Shown piece after piece: positions 1 to 5,076 of a stretch of 21,113 nucleotides of DNA. The notes under the pieces are model-generated. The model did no database searches, had not been told where the DNA came from, and saw only the letters and a program-made list of their open reading frames with translations. The stretch lies in IMG/VR virus record IMGVR_UViG_3300028735_000041, positions 1-21,113 of that record, one strand, 5' to 3'. Source of the stretch: a virus. The translations under genes were made by a program, and so were the position numbers. Position 1 is the first letter of the stretch, and every line of letters starts with the position of its first letter.

Positions 1-30
1 GGCTACCCCGTAGTCCACTCCTACACCGTA

Positions 31-137
31 GGCTAAGGCTACCCCGTCCCGTAGGCTAAGGCTACCCCGTCCCGTAGGCTAAGGCTACCCCGTCCCGTAG
101 GCTAAGGCTACCCCGTCCCGTAGGCTACCCCGTCCCG
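31..137. repeat. 23-bp tandem repeat, four full copies plus a partial
   Basis: Four identical 23-bp units occupy 31-53, 54-76, 77-99 and 100-122. Each begins GGCTAAGGCTACC and ends CCCGTCCCGTA. A shortened unit lacking GGCTAA follows at 123-137, and a degenerate copy lies at 1-30. The array is GC-rich compared with its surroundings and has no open frame I can support. It resembles the short tandemly repeated sequences that are common in cyanobacterial intergenic DNA, and the array may extend left of the window. Confidence 0.92.
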
Positions 138-140
138 AAC

Positions 141-178
141 GCAAAGAACCGATCGCACTACTGCGATCGGTTCTTTGC
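141..178. terminator. Perfect 17-bp stem-loop, possible terminator of the small minus-strand gene
   Basis: The arms 141-157 and 162-178 are exact reverse complements (GCAAAGAACCGATCGCA and its partner) around a 4-nt loop. The hairpin lies 15 bp past the stop codon of the minus-strand gene ending at 193, as expected of a terminator for that gene. There is no clean T-tract after the stem on the minus strand, so it could instead be a structural repeat or an mRNA-stabilising hairpin. Confidence 0.5.
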
Positions 179-192
179 ATTCATAGATGGGA

Positions 193-423
193 TTATAATT
201 CCCACTCAAAGATAAGCTCCATCTGGTAAACCATATTTCTAACAAAAACATGGGCTTCTCCAAGCCCATAATCACACGCTAGATGATCAAAGTAATCATC
301 GAAGAATTCGTATCCATGTAAATTTAGTTCCTCGAGACATCTGTCATATTCATCTCGCCATAATAACATCGCAAAGCAGCCATATTCTAGGCGTTCTTCC
401 AGATTTTTAGCGATGATGTCCAT
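193..423 (-). CDS. Small acidic protein, paralogue of the 839-1081 product
   Basis: A 76-residue protein of unknown function. The frame stays open further upstream, but I choose the ATG at 421-423 because the minus strand reads GGAGGATTT directly before it, a strong ribosome binding site, and the upstream extension would only add an unlikely hydrophobic leader. The product is strongly acidic by eye, with about 18 Asp/Glu against roughly 5 Lys/Arg. It shares a pattern with the gene at 839-1081: FA-M/L-LLW-x-DEY-x2-CL, then GYE and DD-Y/W-F, a DY, and a closing EL-x-FEWE. The conserved tail suggests a folded domain rather than a spurious frame. I recognise no family. Small acidic phage proteins are sometimes DNA mimics or anti-defence factors, but that is only an idea here. 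A sigma70-like promoter and an inverted repeat lie upstream. Confidence 0.72.
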   Translation of the reverse strand: MDIIAKNLEERLEYGCFAMLLWRDEYDRCLEELNLHGYEFFDDYFDHLACDYGLGEAHVFVRNMVYQMELIFEWEL

Positions 424-838
424 AAATCCTCCAAAATAAATAAAATAAAAAATTATGCCTATCAAGGCACACATATTATTATTAACCAAAAAGATAGAGA
501 GGTCAACCTATGCCTATGTATGATAAGCATCCCTTATGAGTTATATAAGATTTACTTATATGACTTCTATAAAGCCTTCCTGCCGCCAGCTCCAGCCCCG
601 CGCGCGTGAGTATAGAGCGGTAGTCCTGCGTAATCTCTTGAAATTGATCCATGATCCACTTCGGTGTAAAAACCATGAAATCTGGATCACTGGATCAGAT
701 CGCACAAATGGATCGCTAGATCAAACAAGAAAAAAGATTTATCAATTTACACTCCTCAAGCGTTGTTTCCGAGTGCCACTCGGTACTTCTCAGAAGCTAA
801 TTTCAATCCCTTTGCAAGATTACTCAGGCGGCATTAAT
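424..838. other. 415-bp gap between the two small genes: GATC cluster and dyad
   Basis: I see no convincing gene here; a 109-codon plus-strand frame starting at 536 lacks a ribosome binding site and ends inside the next gene. The gap holds the promoter at 478-506. It also holds an inverted repeat at 539-565 (AGT-T-ATATAAG, 5-nt spacer, CTTATAT-G-ACT; one mismatch). Seven GATC sites, at 646, 653, 685, 693, 698, 711 and 719, crowd into 77 bp. The dyad sits just upstream of the promoter and could be an operator. Confidence 0.55.
478..506 (-). promoter_or_regulatory. Sigma70-type promoter for the 193-423 gene
   Basis: On the minus strand TTGACC (501-506) and AATAAT (478-483) are separated by 17 nt. 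Both hexamers are close to consensus at optimal spacing. The expected start leaves a leader of about 50 nt before the GGAGG site of the small acidic gene. Confidence 0.5.
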
Positions 839-1081
839 CTACTGGTATTCCCACTCAAAGTTTAATTCGACTTGAGACCCGCCCCACTGCACAATAATAT
901 GAGGATACAAAATTTCTGGGTAATCCAAACAGATTGTTTTGAACCAATCATCGAGGTCTTCATACCCCTGTAGTGATTTCAGACAATCAATATATTCATC
1001 ACCCCAAAGCAGGAGTGCAAAACCACTTTTATTTTCTGCAATACTGTTTTGCAGTTTCTCGGAAATAGTTTTAAGAATCAT
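839..1081 (-). CDS. Small acidic protein, paralogue of the 193-423 product
   Basis: An 80-residue protein of unknown function, acidic by eye (about 14 Asp/Glu, 5 Lys). It aligns along its length with the 193-423 product: both contain F-A-x-LLW-x-DEY, a CL, a GYE-x2-DD-aromatic-F segment, a DY, and the tail Q-x-EL-x-FEWE. The N-terminal parts are less alike. The start at 1081 follows a modest AAGG on the minus strand. An extended -10 element (TGTGCTATATT) lies 27-37 nt upstream, so the gene appears to be expressed from its own short leader. Two diverged copies in one locus point to an old duplication. The function is unknown; an early, host-interacting role is possible but not shown. Confidence 0.7.
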   Translation of the reverse strand: MILKTISEKLQNSIAENKSGFALLLWGDEYIDCLKSLQGYEDLDDWFKTICLDYPEILYPHIIVQWGGSQVELNFEWEYQ

Positions 1082-1107
1082 AAATATACCTTGAACCCTA
1101 CACTACT

Positions 1108-1118
1108 AATATAGCACA
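1108..1118 (-). promoter_or_regulatory. Extended -10 promoter TGTGCTATATT
   Basis: The minus strand reads TGTGCTATATT, a TGn extension joined to a TATATT hexamer. It lies 27 nt before the ATG at 1081. No -35 element is visible at the right distance, which fits an extended -10 promoter. It belongs to a set of six similar elements in the window. Confidence 0.55.
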
Positions 1119-1140
1119 TAAAAAATGCCAGCCTCCAATA

Positions 1141-1248
1141 ATGGATAAATTAACCATTGCTAGTATCTTTACTGGTGGAGCGATCGCCGACATTGTAATT
1201 ATGGTGCTAACTGTGCTATTGTATTTATTGGCAAAATCAAAAAAATAA
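1141..1248 (+). pseudogene. C5 methyltransferase N-terminal fragment running into a hydrophobic helix
   Basis: A 35-codon frame starts at 1141 and stops at 1246-1248. Residues 6-18 (IASIFTGGAIADI) match the start and motif I region of the C5 methyltransferase at 3397 almost exactly, and the DNA differences there fall mainly at third codon positions. After that point the similarity ends abruptly. The frame continues as a hydrophobic stretch (VIMVLTVLLYLL) and then a Lys-rich end, AKSKK. This looks like the remnant of a third methyltransferase gene truncated after motif I. The alternative is a small membrane protein that happens to have captured the fragment. The promoter-like element at 1212-1222 for the next gene lies inside it. 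Confidence 0.5.
1212..1222 (+). promoter_or_regulatory. Extended -10 promoter TGTGCTATTGT before ruvC
   Basis: TGTGCTATTGT matches the TGTGNTANNNT pattern seen upstream of other genes here. A TTGTAA at 1193-1198 lies 18 nt upstream of the TATTGT hexamer. It would give a leader of roughly 30-35 nt to the RuvC start at 1262. Confidence 0.4.
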
Positions 1249-1261
1249 AAGTGAATGCCAG

Positions 1262-1744
1262 ATGCGAATACTTGGGATTGATCCAGCGATCGCCAGTGTT
1301 GGTTATGGTCTGATAGAAATAGTAGGCAAAACCGCACATTTACATGAATTTGGGGTAATTAAGACAAGCAGCAAGGAATCAATTGGTAGCCGTCTAAGAA
1401 CAATATATATTGATTTACATAAAATCATCAAAGATTTGCGCCCAAATGCAATTGCGGTAGAAAAGTTGTTTTTTTATAGGATGAGTAACTTAATTGAGGT
1501 AGCCGAAGCGCGTGGGGTGATTTTATTAGTATTAAGCGAATGTGGGATAGAGCCGCAAGAGTATTCACCACCAGAGGTTAAGCAATGCTTAACAGGTCAT
1601 GGGAAAGCCGACAAGAAAGCGGTACAATTAGGAGTACAAAGAGAGTTAGGGCTAGACAAAATTCCGCAACCAGATGATGCGGCTGATGCACTAGCGATCG
1701 CTCTTACTTATTATTTTCGTCAGTTGGATAGGGTTGTAGCATGA
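1262..1744 (+). CDS. ruvC: RuvC-type Holliday junction resolvase
   Basis: A 160-residue protein of the RuvC family, which cuts four-way DNA junctions symmetrically in the cytoplasm; E. coli RuvC has 173 residues. The catalytic acids are in the expected places: D7 in GIDPA, E67 in AVEKLFF, D139 in PDDAADALA and D142. The segment GHGKADKKAVQ before the last acids matches the usual G-N/H-G-x-ADK block. A phage copy would resolve replication or recombination intermediates before packaging. The start overlaps no upstream gene; a TGTGCTATTGT promoter element lies about 40 nt upstream. Its stop overlaps the next start as ATGA, so the two are translationally coupled. The surrounding phage and methyltransferase genes argue for a phage-borne rather than housekeeping copy, though that is inference. 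Confidence 0.9.
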   Translation: MRILGIDPAIASVGYGLIEIVGKTAHLHEFGVIKTSSKESIGSRLRTIYIDLHKIIKDLRPNAIAVEKLFFYRMSNLIEVAEARGVILLVLSECGIEPQEYSPPEVKQCLTGHGKADKKAVQLGVQRELGLDKIPQPDDAADALAIALTYYFRQLDRVVA

Positions 1745-2091
1745 GTTCAAATACTGAGGGCATAGAAGTAGTAAATGTTCGGGGTTTAGACCCGCAAACT
1801 AATGGTGCAGGAATTGTGTATGTAGGTCGGCGTTGCGGAAAGTGGCAAAATTCTATTTTAGGGAATCCGTTTAAGATTGGCGTTCACGGCACTAGGGAAG
1901 AAGTGATAGACAAGTATCGAGACTGGTTAAAGAATAAGCTAGAGACAGACCAGTGTGTACAGTCCTTCATTATGGATTTAGTTAAGCGTTTTCATAATGG
2001 GGAGCGACTTCGGTTAGGATGCTGGTGTGCGCCCTTATCATGCCATGCTGAAGTGATTAAAGAGGTGGTAGAGGACACCTATAATTTTTGA
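1741..2091 (+). CDS. DUF4326 domain protein
   Basis: A 116-residue protein with the hallmarks of DUF4326: VVNVRG at residues 10-15, YVGR followed by SILGNPFKIG in the first half, a KYRDWL helix, and the closing L-x-CWCAPLSCHAEVI with paired cysteines and a histidine. The biochemical role of the family is not established to my knowledge; it is frequent in phages and mobile elements. The CWC...CH arrangement suggests metal binding, which is inference. It overlaps ruvC by 4 nt and is followed by 102 bp before the methyltransferase frames. Its length is typical of a single-domain member, and I see no truncation. Confidence 0.88.
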   Translation: MSSNTEGIEVVNVRGLDPQTNGAGIVYVGRRCGKWQNSILGNPFKIGVHGTREEVIDKYRDWLKNKLETDQCVQSFIMDLVKRFHNGERLRLGCWCAPLSCHAEVIKEVVEDTYNF

Positions 2092-2193
2092 GAAAGTATC
2101 CAGACAGCTTTCGTGGGAGATTACCACTTGGGCGATCGCATACCACGCCAAAGGGCTAGTGCCACCCATAACTATTGTTGAGAGATATACGCA

Positions 2194-2730
2194 ATGACTT
2201 ATGAGCCAACCAGTAAACTGCACAGAGCAAGAACTATGCACCTATTTAGCGGCATTGGAGGAGGGATACTTGGCGACCTCCTGTTTGGACACCATCCCGT
2301 GTGTGCAGTCGAGATTGATCCCTATTGCCAGCAAGTCTTATCAGCACGGCAAAAAGACGGTATCCTTCCATGGTTTCCCATCTTTGACGATGTGCAAGCC
2401 TTTGACGGCACAAGATGGAGAGGACTTGTTGACATCGTATGCGGTGGCTTTCCTTGTCAAGACATCAGTGCCGCAGGGCAAGGCAAAGGCATCACAGGAG
2501 AAAAGTCTAGTCTCTGGAAACACATGGCGAGAATTATCGGTGAAGTACGACCGCAGTACGCATGGGTGGAAAACTCACCAATGCTTGTGGGAAGAGGACT
2601 TGATACCGTCCTTGCTGACCTTGCCGAAGTGGGGTATGATGCAAAATGGGGTATTGTGGGAGCGCACCACGCCGCTGCCCTCCACAAACGAGACCGAATC
2701 TGGATTTTGGCGTACTCCACAAAGCTGTAA
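2194..2730 (+). CDS. Cytosine-C5 DNA methyltransferase, catalytic half (frame A)
   Basis: A 178-residue protein carrying the catalytic part of a Dcm-type cytosine-C5 methyltransferase. Motif I is HLFSGIGGG (16-24), motif IV is GGFPCQDIS with catalytic C88, motif VI is ENSP (126-129), and motif VIII is RDRIWILA (166-173). It stops directly after motif VIII, without the target recognition domain or motifs IX-X, so alone it would be an incomplete enzyme. The missing parts are present in the +1 frame, in the product of 2201-3421, which overlaps nearly all of this gene. M.AquI (from a cyanobacterium) and M.EcoHK31I are known C5 enzymes built from two polypeptides encoded by overlapping genes, so a two-subunit enzyme is plausible. 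Another option is a +1 frameshift near the CTG-TAA-C at 2725-2731. The start could also be the internal ATG at residue 15. Confidence 0.82.
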   Translation: MTYEPTSKLHRARTMHLFSGIGGGILGDLLFGHHPVCAVEIDPYCQQVLSARQKDGILPWFPIFDDVQAFDGTRWRGLVDIVCGGFPCQDISAAGQGKGITGEKSSLWKHMARIIGEVRPQYAWVENSPMLVGRGLDTVLADLAEVGYDAKWGIVGAHHAAALHKRDRIWILAYSTKL

Positions 2731-3421
2731 CGGCAAGCAAGGCGCAAAATCGGATGAATTTTATGATGAATGCTTAAAAACAGGGCGATCGCAGATTACG
2801 CTAACCGATCAAGTGAAGATGTTTCCGACACCAATGTCATCTGATTTTCAGCCGGGTAGCAAGAATAAACGATATAACCTTAAGGGATTGGGATGGATAG
2901 CACAGCATGATGCTACATTCGCTAGCAAATTTCCTACACCGCAAGCAAGAGATTGGAAGGGAGCTTCAGGACGCAGTCAAAAAGGAAAGGAATTAGACCT
3001 GCCAGCATTCTGCCAGCAATTCCCGACACCAAACGCCAGCGACTACATCCAGCGCAAAACATCTAAATCGTGGGCGGAGCAAGGACGAACCAACTATGTA
3101 CTATCTAATCCCGAAGTAACTGGCATTACGGGTGGACAGCTAAATCCTGACTGGGTAGAGCTACTGATGGGCTATCCACTTGGCTGGACAAAACTCGACC
3201 CATTACCGATCACCGAGTTTAATCTATGGTATGAAGGCAACACCGCCGAAGACAATGATCGCTATGGTGCAGAGGCATGGCAATCTGGAACATGGGAGCA
3301 GGGTGTAACTCGCACTGTAGGTAAAGGTTTTCCGCATCGCAGGGAGCGATTACAGGCGATCGGCAACGGACAAGTACCGCAAGCATTGAGGATAGCATGG
3401 TCAATCCTGATAATGGACTAA
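2201..3421 (+). CDS. Overprinted C5 methyltransferase partner: specificity region and motif X (frame B)
   Basis: A 406-residue frame, +1 relative to frame A. Residues 1-176 lie over frame A. The part after that has its own DNA and contains repeated F-PTP-x4-D blocks (at 208, 244 and 274), LNPDWVELLMGYPLGW (314-329), and the typical C-terminal C5 methyltransferase block FPHRRERLQAIGNGQVP (377-393), which is motif X. The overlapping half is not random: W-K-T-x-Q, WGMM-x-NG and the VKTS segment resemble a widespread phage protein family I recall as W-KTSQ...GMMRNGTAY. Those blocks are what the +1 frame of FPCQDIS and GYDAEW yields. I infer that B supplies the recognition domain to A in trans, or after frameshifting. 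The start ATG is only 7 nt after that of A. It overlaps the next gene by 25 nt. Confidence 0.8.
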   Translation: MSQPVNCTEQELCTYLAALEEGYLATSCLDTIPCVQSRLIPIASKSYQHGKKTVSFHGFPSLTMCKPLTAQDGEDLLTSYAVAFLVKTSVPQGKAKASQEKSLVSGNTWRELSVKYDRSTHGWKTHQCLWEEDLIPSLLTLPKWGMMQNGVLWERTTPLPSTNETESGFWRTPQSCNGKQGAKSDEFYDECLKTGRSQITLTDQVKMFPTPMSSDFQPGSKNKRYNLKGLGWIAQHDATFASKFPTPQARDWKGASGRSQKGKELDLPAFCQQFPTPNASDYIQRKTSKSWAEQGRTNYVLSNPEVTGITGGQLNPDWVELLMGYPLGWTKLDPLPITEFNLWYEGNTAEDNDRYGAEAWQSGTWEQGVTRTVGKGFPHRRERLQAIGNGQVPQALRIAWSILIMD

Positions 3422-4368
3422 CCTTAACTTGTGCCAGTATTTTTACAGGCGGAGCGATCGCTGATATAGGCTACGAAATGGCAGGATTCAAGCATATTTG
3501 GGGTATAGAGTACGATGCAGACATAGCCGCCGTAGCCAATGCCAACGGCTACTTCACCTACTGCCAAGATGCAATTACCGCAGACTGGACGGCGTTGCCC
3601 AGCCCTACCTTGCTCCATGCCTCGCCACCGTGTCAGGACTTTTCTATTGCAAAACGCAAAGATCAGGAGATCAGCCGTCCAAATCAAGCAATGAGCCAAG
3701 CGGTCGGTAGAGCGATCGCCGCACTGAAGCCTGAATTTGTAGTAATAGAGAATGTGCCAGCTTACCGCAAATCAAATGAGTGGTACAGTTTGGAACAAAC
3801 GCTATACCAGCAAGGATATTTTATAGTAAGTGCCCTGCTCAATGCCTACGACTATGGCGTACCACAATCTCGCATTAGATTTATAGTGATCGCCAGCAGG
3901 GTATCAATGCCACGCCTACCGCAGACTGTAAAAAAAGAGCAAAAGCGATCGTGGGATATGGTACTACTGGACAAGTTAGATAGCATGATAGATCGTCCAG
4001 TGCAAGACTGCATCTTAAAAAGGCTTGCATATCACGATATTTATCTAGGTAATGAACCGATCCTGATTGACAGCGATACTGGACTGTCATGGAATTTTAT
4101 ACAAAACGGTAGAGTGCAAACCCATCGCAGAATGGGTGAACCTGCATTTTGCATAAAAGCTTGTATTGGTCGTAATAATCGCAAGTACGCCATGCACATC
4201 GCCACCACTAGCTACGCAAAAACCATGACACCGCACCAACTTAAACTATTGCAAACAATTCCAGAAGACTATCAATTTCCATGCAAGTCAAACATTGCTT
4301 ATCGCATCATTGGTAATGCCGTACCCTGCCTGCTTACCAAAGCGATAGGAGAAGCAATTGCGCATTGA
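3397..4368 (+). CDS. Cytosine-C5 DNA methyltransferase, complete
   Basis: A 323-residue single-chain C5 methyltransferase. Motif I is SIFTGGAIADIGYEMAGF near residue 14; motif IV is ASPPCQDFS with the catalytic Cys; motif VI is IENVP; motif VIII is GVPQSRIRFIVIA; and motif X is YRIIGNAVPCLL near the C-terminus. It would methylate cytosine within a specific DNA site; the site cannot be read from sequence. The ATG at 3397 is preceded by GAGGA at 3388-3392 with 4-nt spacing, and the gene starts inside the last 25 nt of frame B, so the three methyltransferase frames are probably co-expressed. The related fragment at 1141 shares its first motif. PPCQ and IENVP differ from FPCQ and VENSP in the split enzyme, so the two systems are not recent duplicates. 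A protective role against host restriction is a reasonable inference. Confidence 0.93.
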   Translation: MVNPDNGLTLTCASIFTGGAIADIGYEMAGFKHIWGIEYDADIAAVANANGYFTYCQDAITADWTALPSPTLLHASPPCQDFSIAKRKDQEISRPNQAMSQAVGRAIAALKPEFVVIENVPAYRKSNEWYSLEQTLYQQGYFIVSALLNAYDYGVPQSRIRFIVIASRVSMPRLPQTVKKEQKRSWDMVLLDKLDSMIDRPVQDCILKRLAYHDIYLGNEPILIDSDTGLSWNFIQNGRVQTHRRMGEPAFCIKACIGRNNRKYAMHIATTSYAKTMTPHQLKLLQTIPEDYQFPCKSNIAYRIIGNAVPCLLTKAIGEAIAH

Positions 4369-4396
4369 CTACCTTTGCCTTTTGCTTTAGTATAAT
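4365..4396 (+). promoter_or_regulatory. Promoter with perfect TATAAT before the 4430 gene
   Basis: A consensus TATAAT lies at 4391-4396, with TTGACT at 4365-4370 overlapping the stop of the methyltransferase gene. The spacing is 20 nt, longer than ideal. It would give a leader of about 27 nt to the GAGGAG ribosome site of the next gene. Confidence 0.45.
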
Positions 4397-4429
4397 ACAG
4401 AGTTGTGCTTTAGGCAGAGGAGAAACAGA

Positions 4430-4642
4430 ATGTCAACAGTACCAGAAGTGCCAGAGGCGCTGCTACAAACATTTGAGCAATTCTACCTTAACATCACGCA
4501 AGACCTCGATCCCTACTTTTCTCTTGCTTTCACCAATCTTTCCAAACAAGTAATTAGTACTGCGTACCTCATGGGATTCCAAGATGCAAAAAGACAACAG
4601 CCAGAAAAAAGACAGCCCAAGTGCATGATGAAGAATGCCTAA
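4430..4642 (+). CDS. Hypothetical small protein upstream of the gpG-like gene
   Basis: A 70-residue protein of unknown function. I place the start at 4430 because GAGGAG at 4417-4422 sits 7 nt before this ATG; the longer frame starting at 4403 lies on top of that site. The N-terminal two thirds are predicted helical with alternating hydrophobics (ALLQTFEQFYLNIT, AFTNLSKQVIST). The last 20 residues are basic and rich in Gln and Lys. There is no signal peptide or clear membrane segment. The stop overlaps the next ATG by 8 nt, so it is coupled to the gpG-like virion gene and may belong to the same assembly function. No family is recognised. Confidence 0.65.
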   Translation: MSTVPEVPEALLQTFEQFYLNITQDLDPYFSLAFTNLSKQVISTAYLMGFQDAKRQQPEKRQPKCMMKNA

Positions 4643-5069
4643 ACAGCTAAGAACAACCTACAATTTTGGTGAAGTAAACGAGCTTTTTGAAGAAGTGCTA
4701 AATCATGTAGCAGACAAAGAGCAGCTTTTAAGAGAAGTAGGAGAAGCATTACTATTTAACATTGACAAGCGTTTTGAGACCGAAACTGATCCAGACGGGA
4801 AGAAATGGCGACCGCTTTCACCATTTACGATCGCAATGAAACAACAGCAAGGTCGCATACAAAAGATACTGCAAAGTACAGGCAGATTACGGGGTTCATT
4901 TGAGTACAGGATAAGTAACGAGAAACTTATAATTGGCACAAATGTTAGTTATGCTAGGAAACACCAATTTGGTGAAGGCGTACCTCAACGTAAAATAGTT
5001 GGAGTAAGCAAAGAAGATCGGTTGGCAGTACAGCAAATAACGGAAGACTATCTTGACTTTGGTAGTTGA
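4635..5069 (+). CDS. Phage virion morphogenesis protein, Mu gpG-like
   Basis: A 144-residue protein that fits the Mu gpG / P2 gpS-type virion morphogenesis family (Phage_tail_S). These are tail completion or head-tail joining proteins that act during particle assembly. Supporting features are ALLFNIDKRFETETDPDGKKW near residues 38-58, the L-STGRLRGSFEY segment near 78-91, the strand LIIGTNVSYARKHQFG near 97-112 (the usual YA-x-x-HQFG signature), and a following P-R with GVSKEDR. It begins inside the last 8 nt of the preceding small gene. It ends only 7 bp from the convergent terminase gene, so any terminators must overlap coding sequence. The position is unusual, because Mu-like phages normally carry this gene codirectional with head genes such as gpF. 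Confidence 0.85.
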   Translation: MPKQLRTTYNFGEVNELFEEVLNHVADKEQLLREVGEALLFNIDKRFETETDPDGKKWRPLSPFTIAMKQQQGRIQKILQSTGRLRGSFEYRISNEKLIIGTNVSYARKHQFGEGVPQRKIVGVSKEDRLAVQQITEDYLDFGS

Positions 5070-5076
5070 TTTGAGT

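Noticed and set aside
31-137. CRISPR array
   Set aside because: The 23-bp units are directly contiguous with no unique spacers, so this is a simple tandem repeat.
536-865. 109-codon plus-strand frame between the two small genes
   Set aside because: It has no ribosome site, overlaps the end of the conserved 839-1081 gene, runs through the GATC cluster, and has no recognisable protein features.
2457-2747. Minus-strand frames under the split methyltransferase
   Set aside because: Unlike the plus-strand overlap, these show no family-like motifs and no start signal.
4365-4553. 62-codon plus-strand frame overlapping the methyltransferase stop
   Set aside because: The frame through 4430-4642 has the ribosome site and couples to the gpG-like gene; this one has neither.
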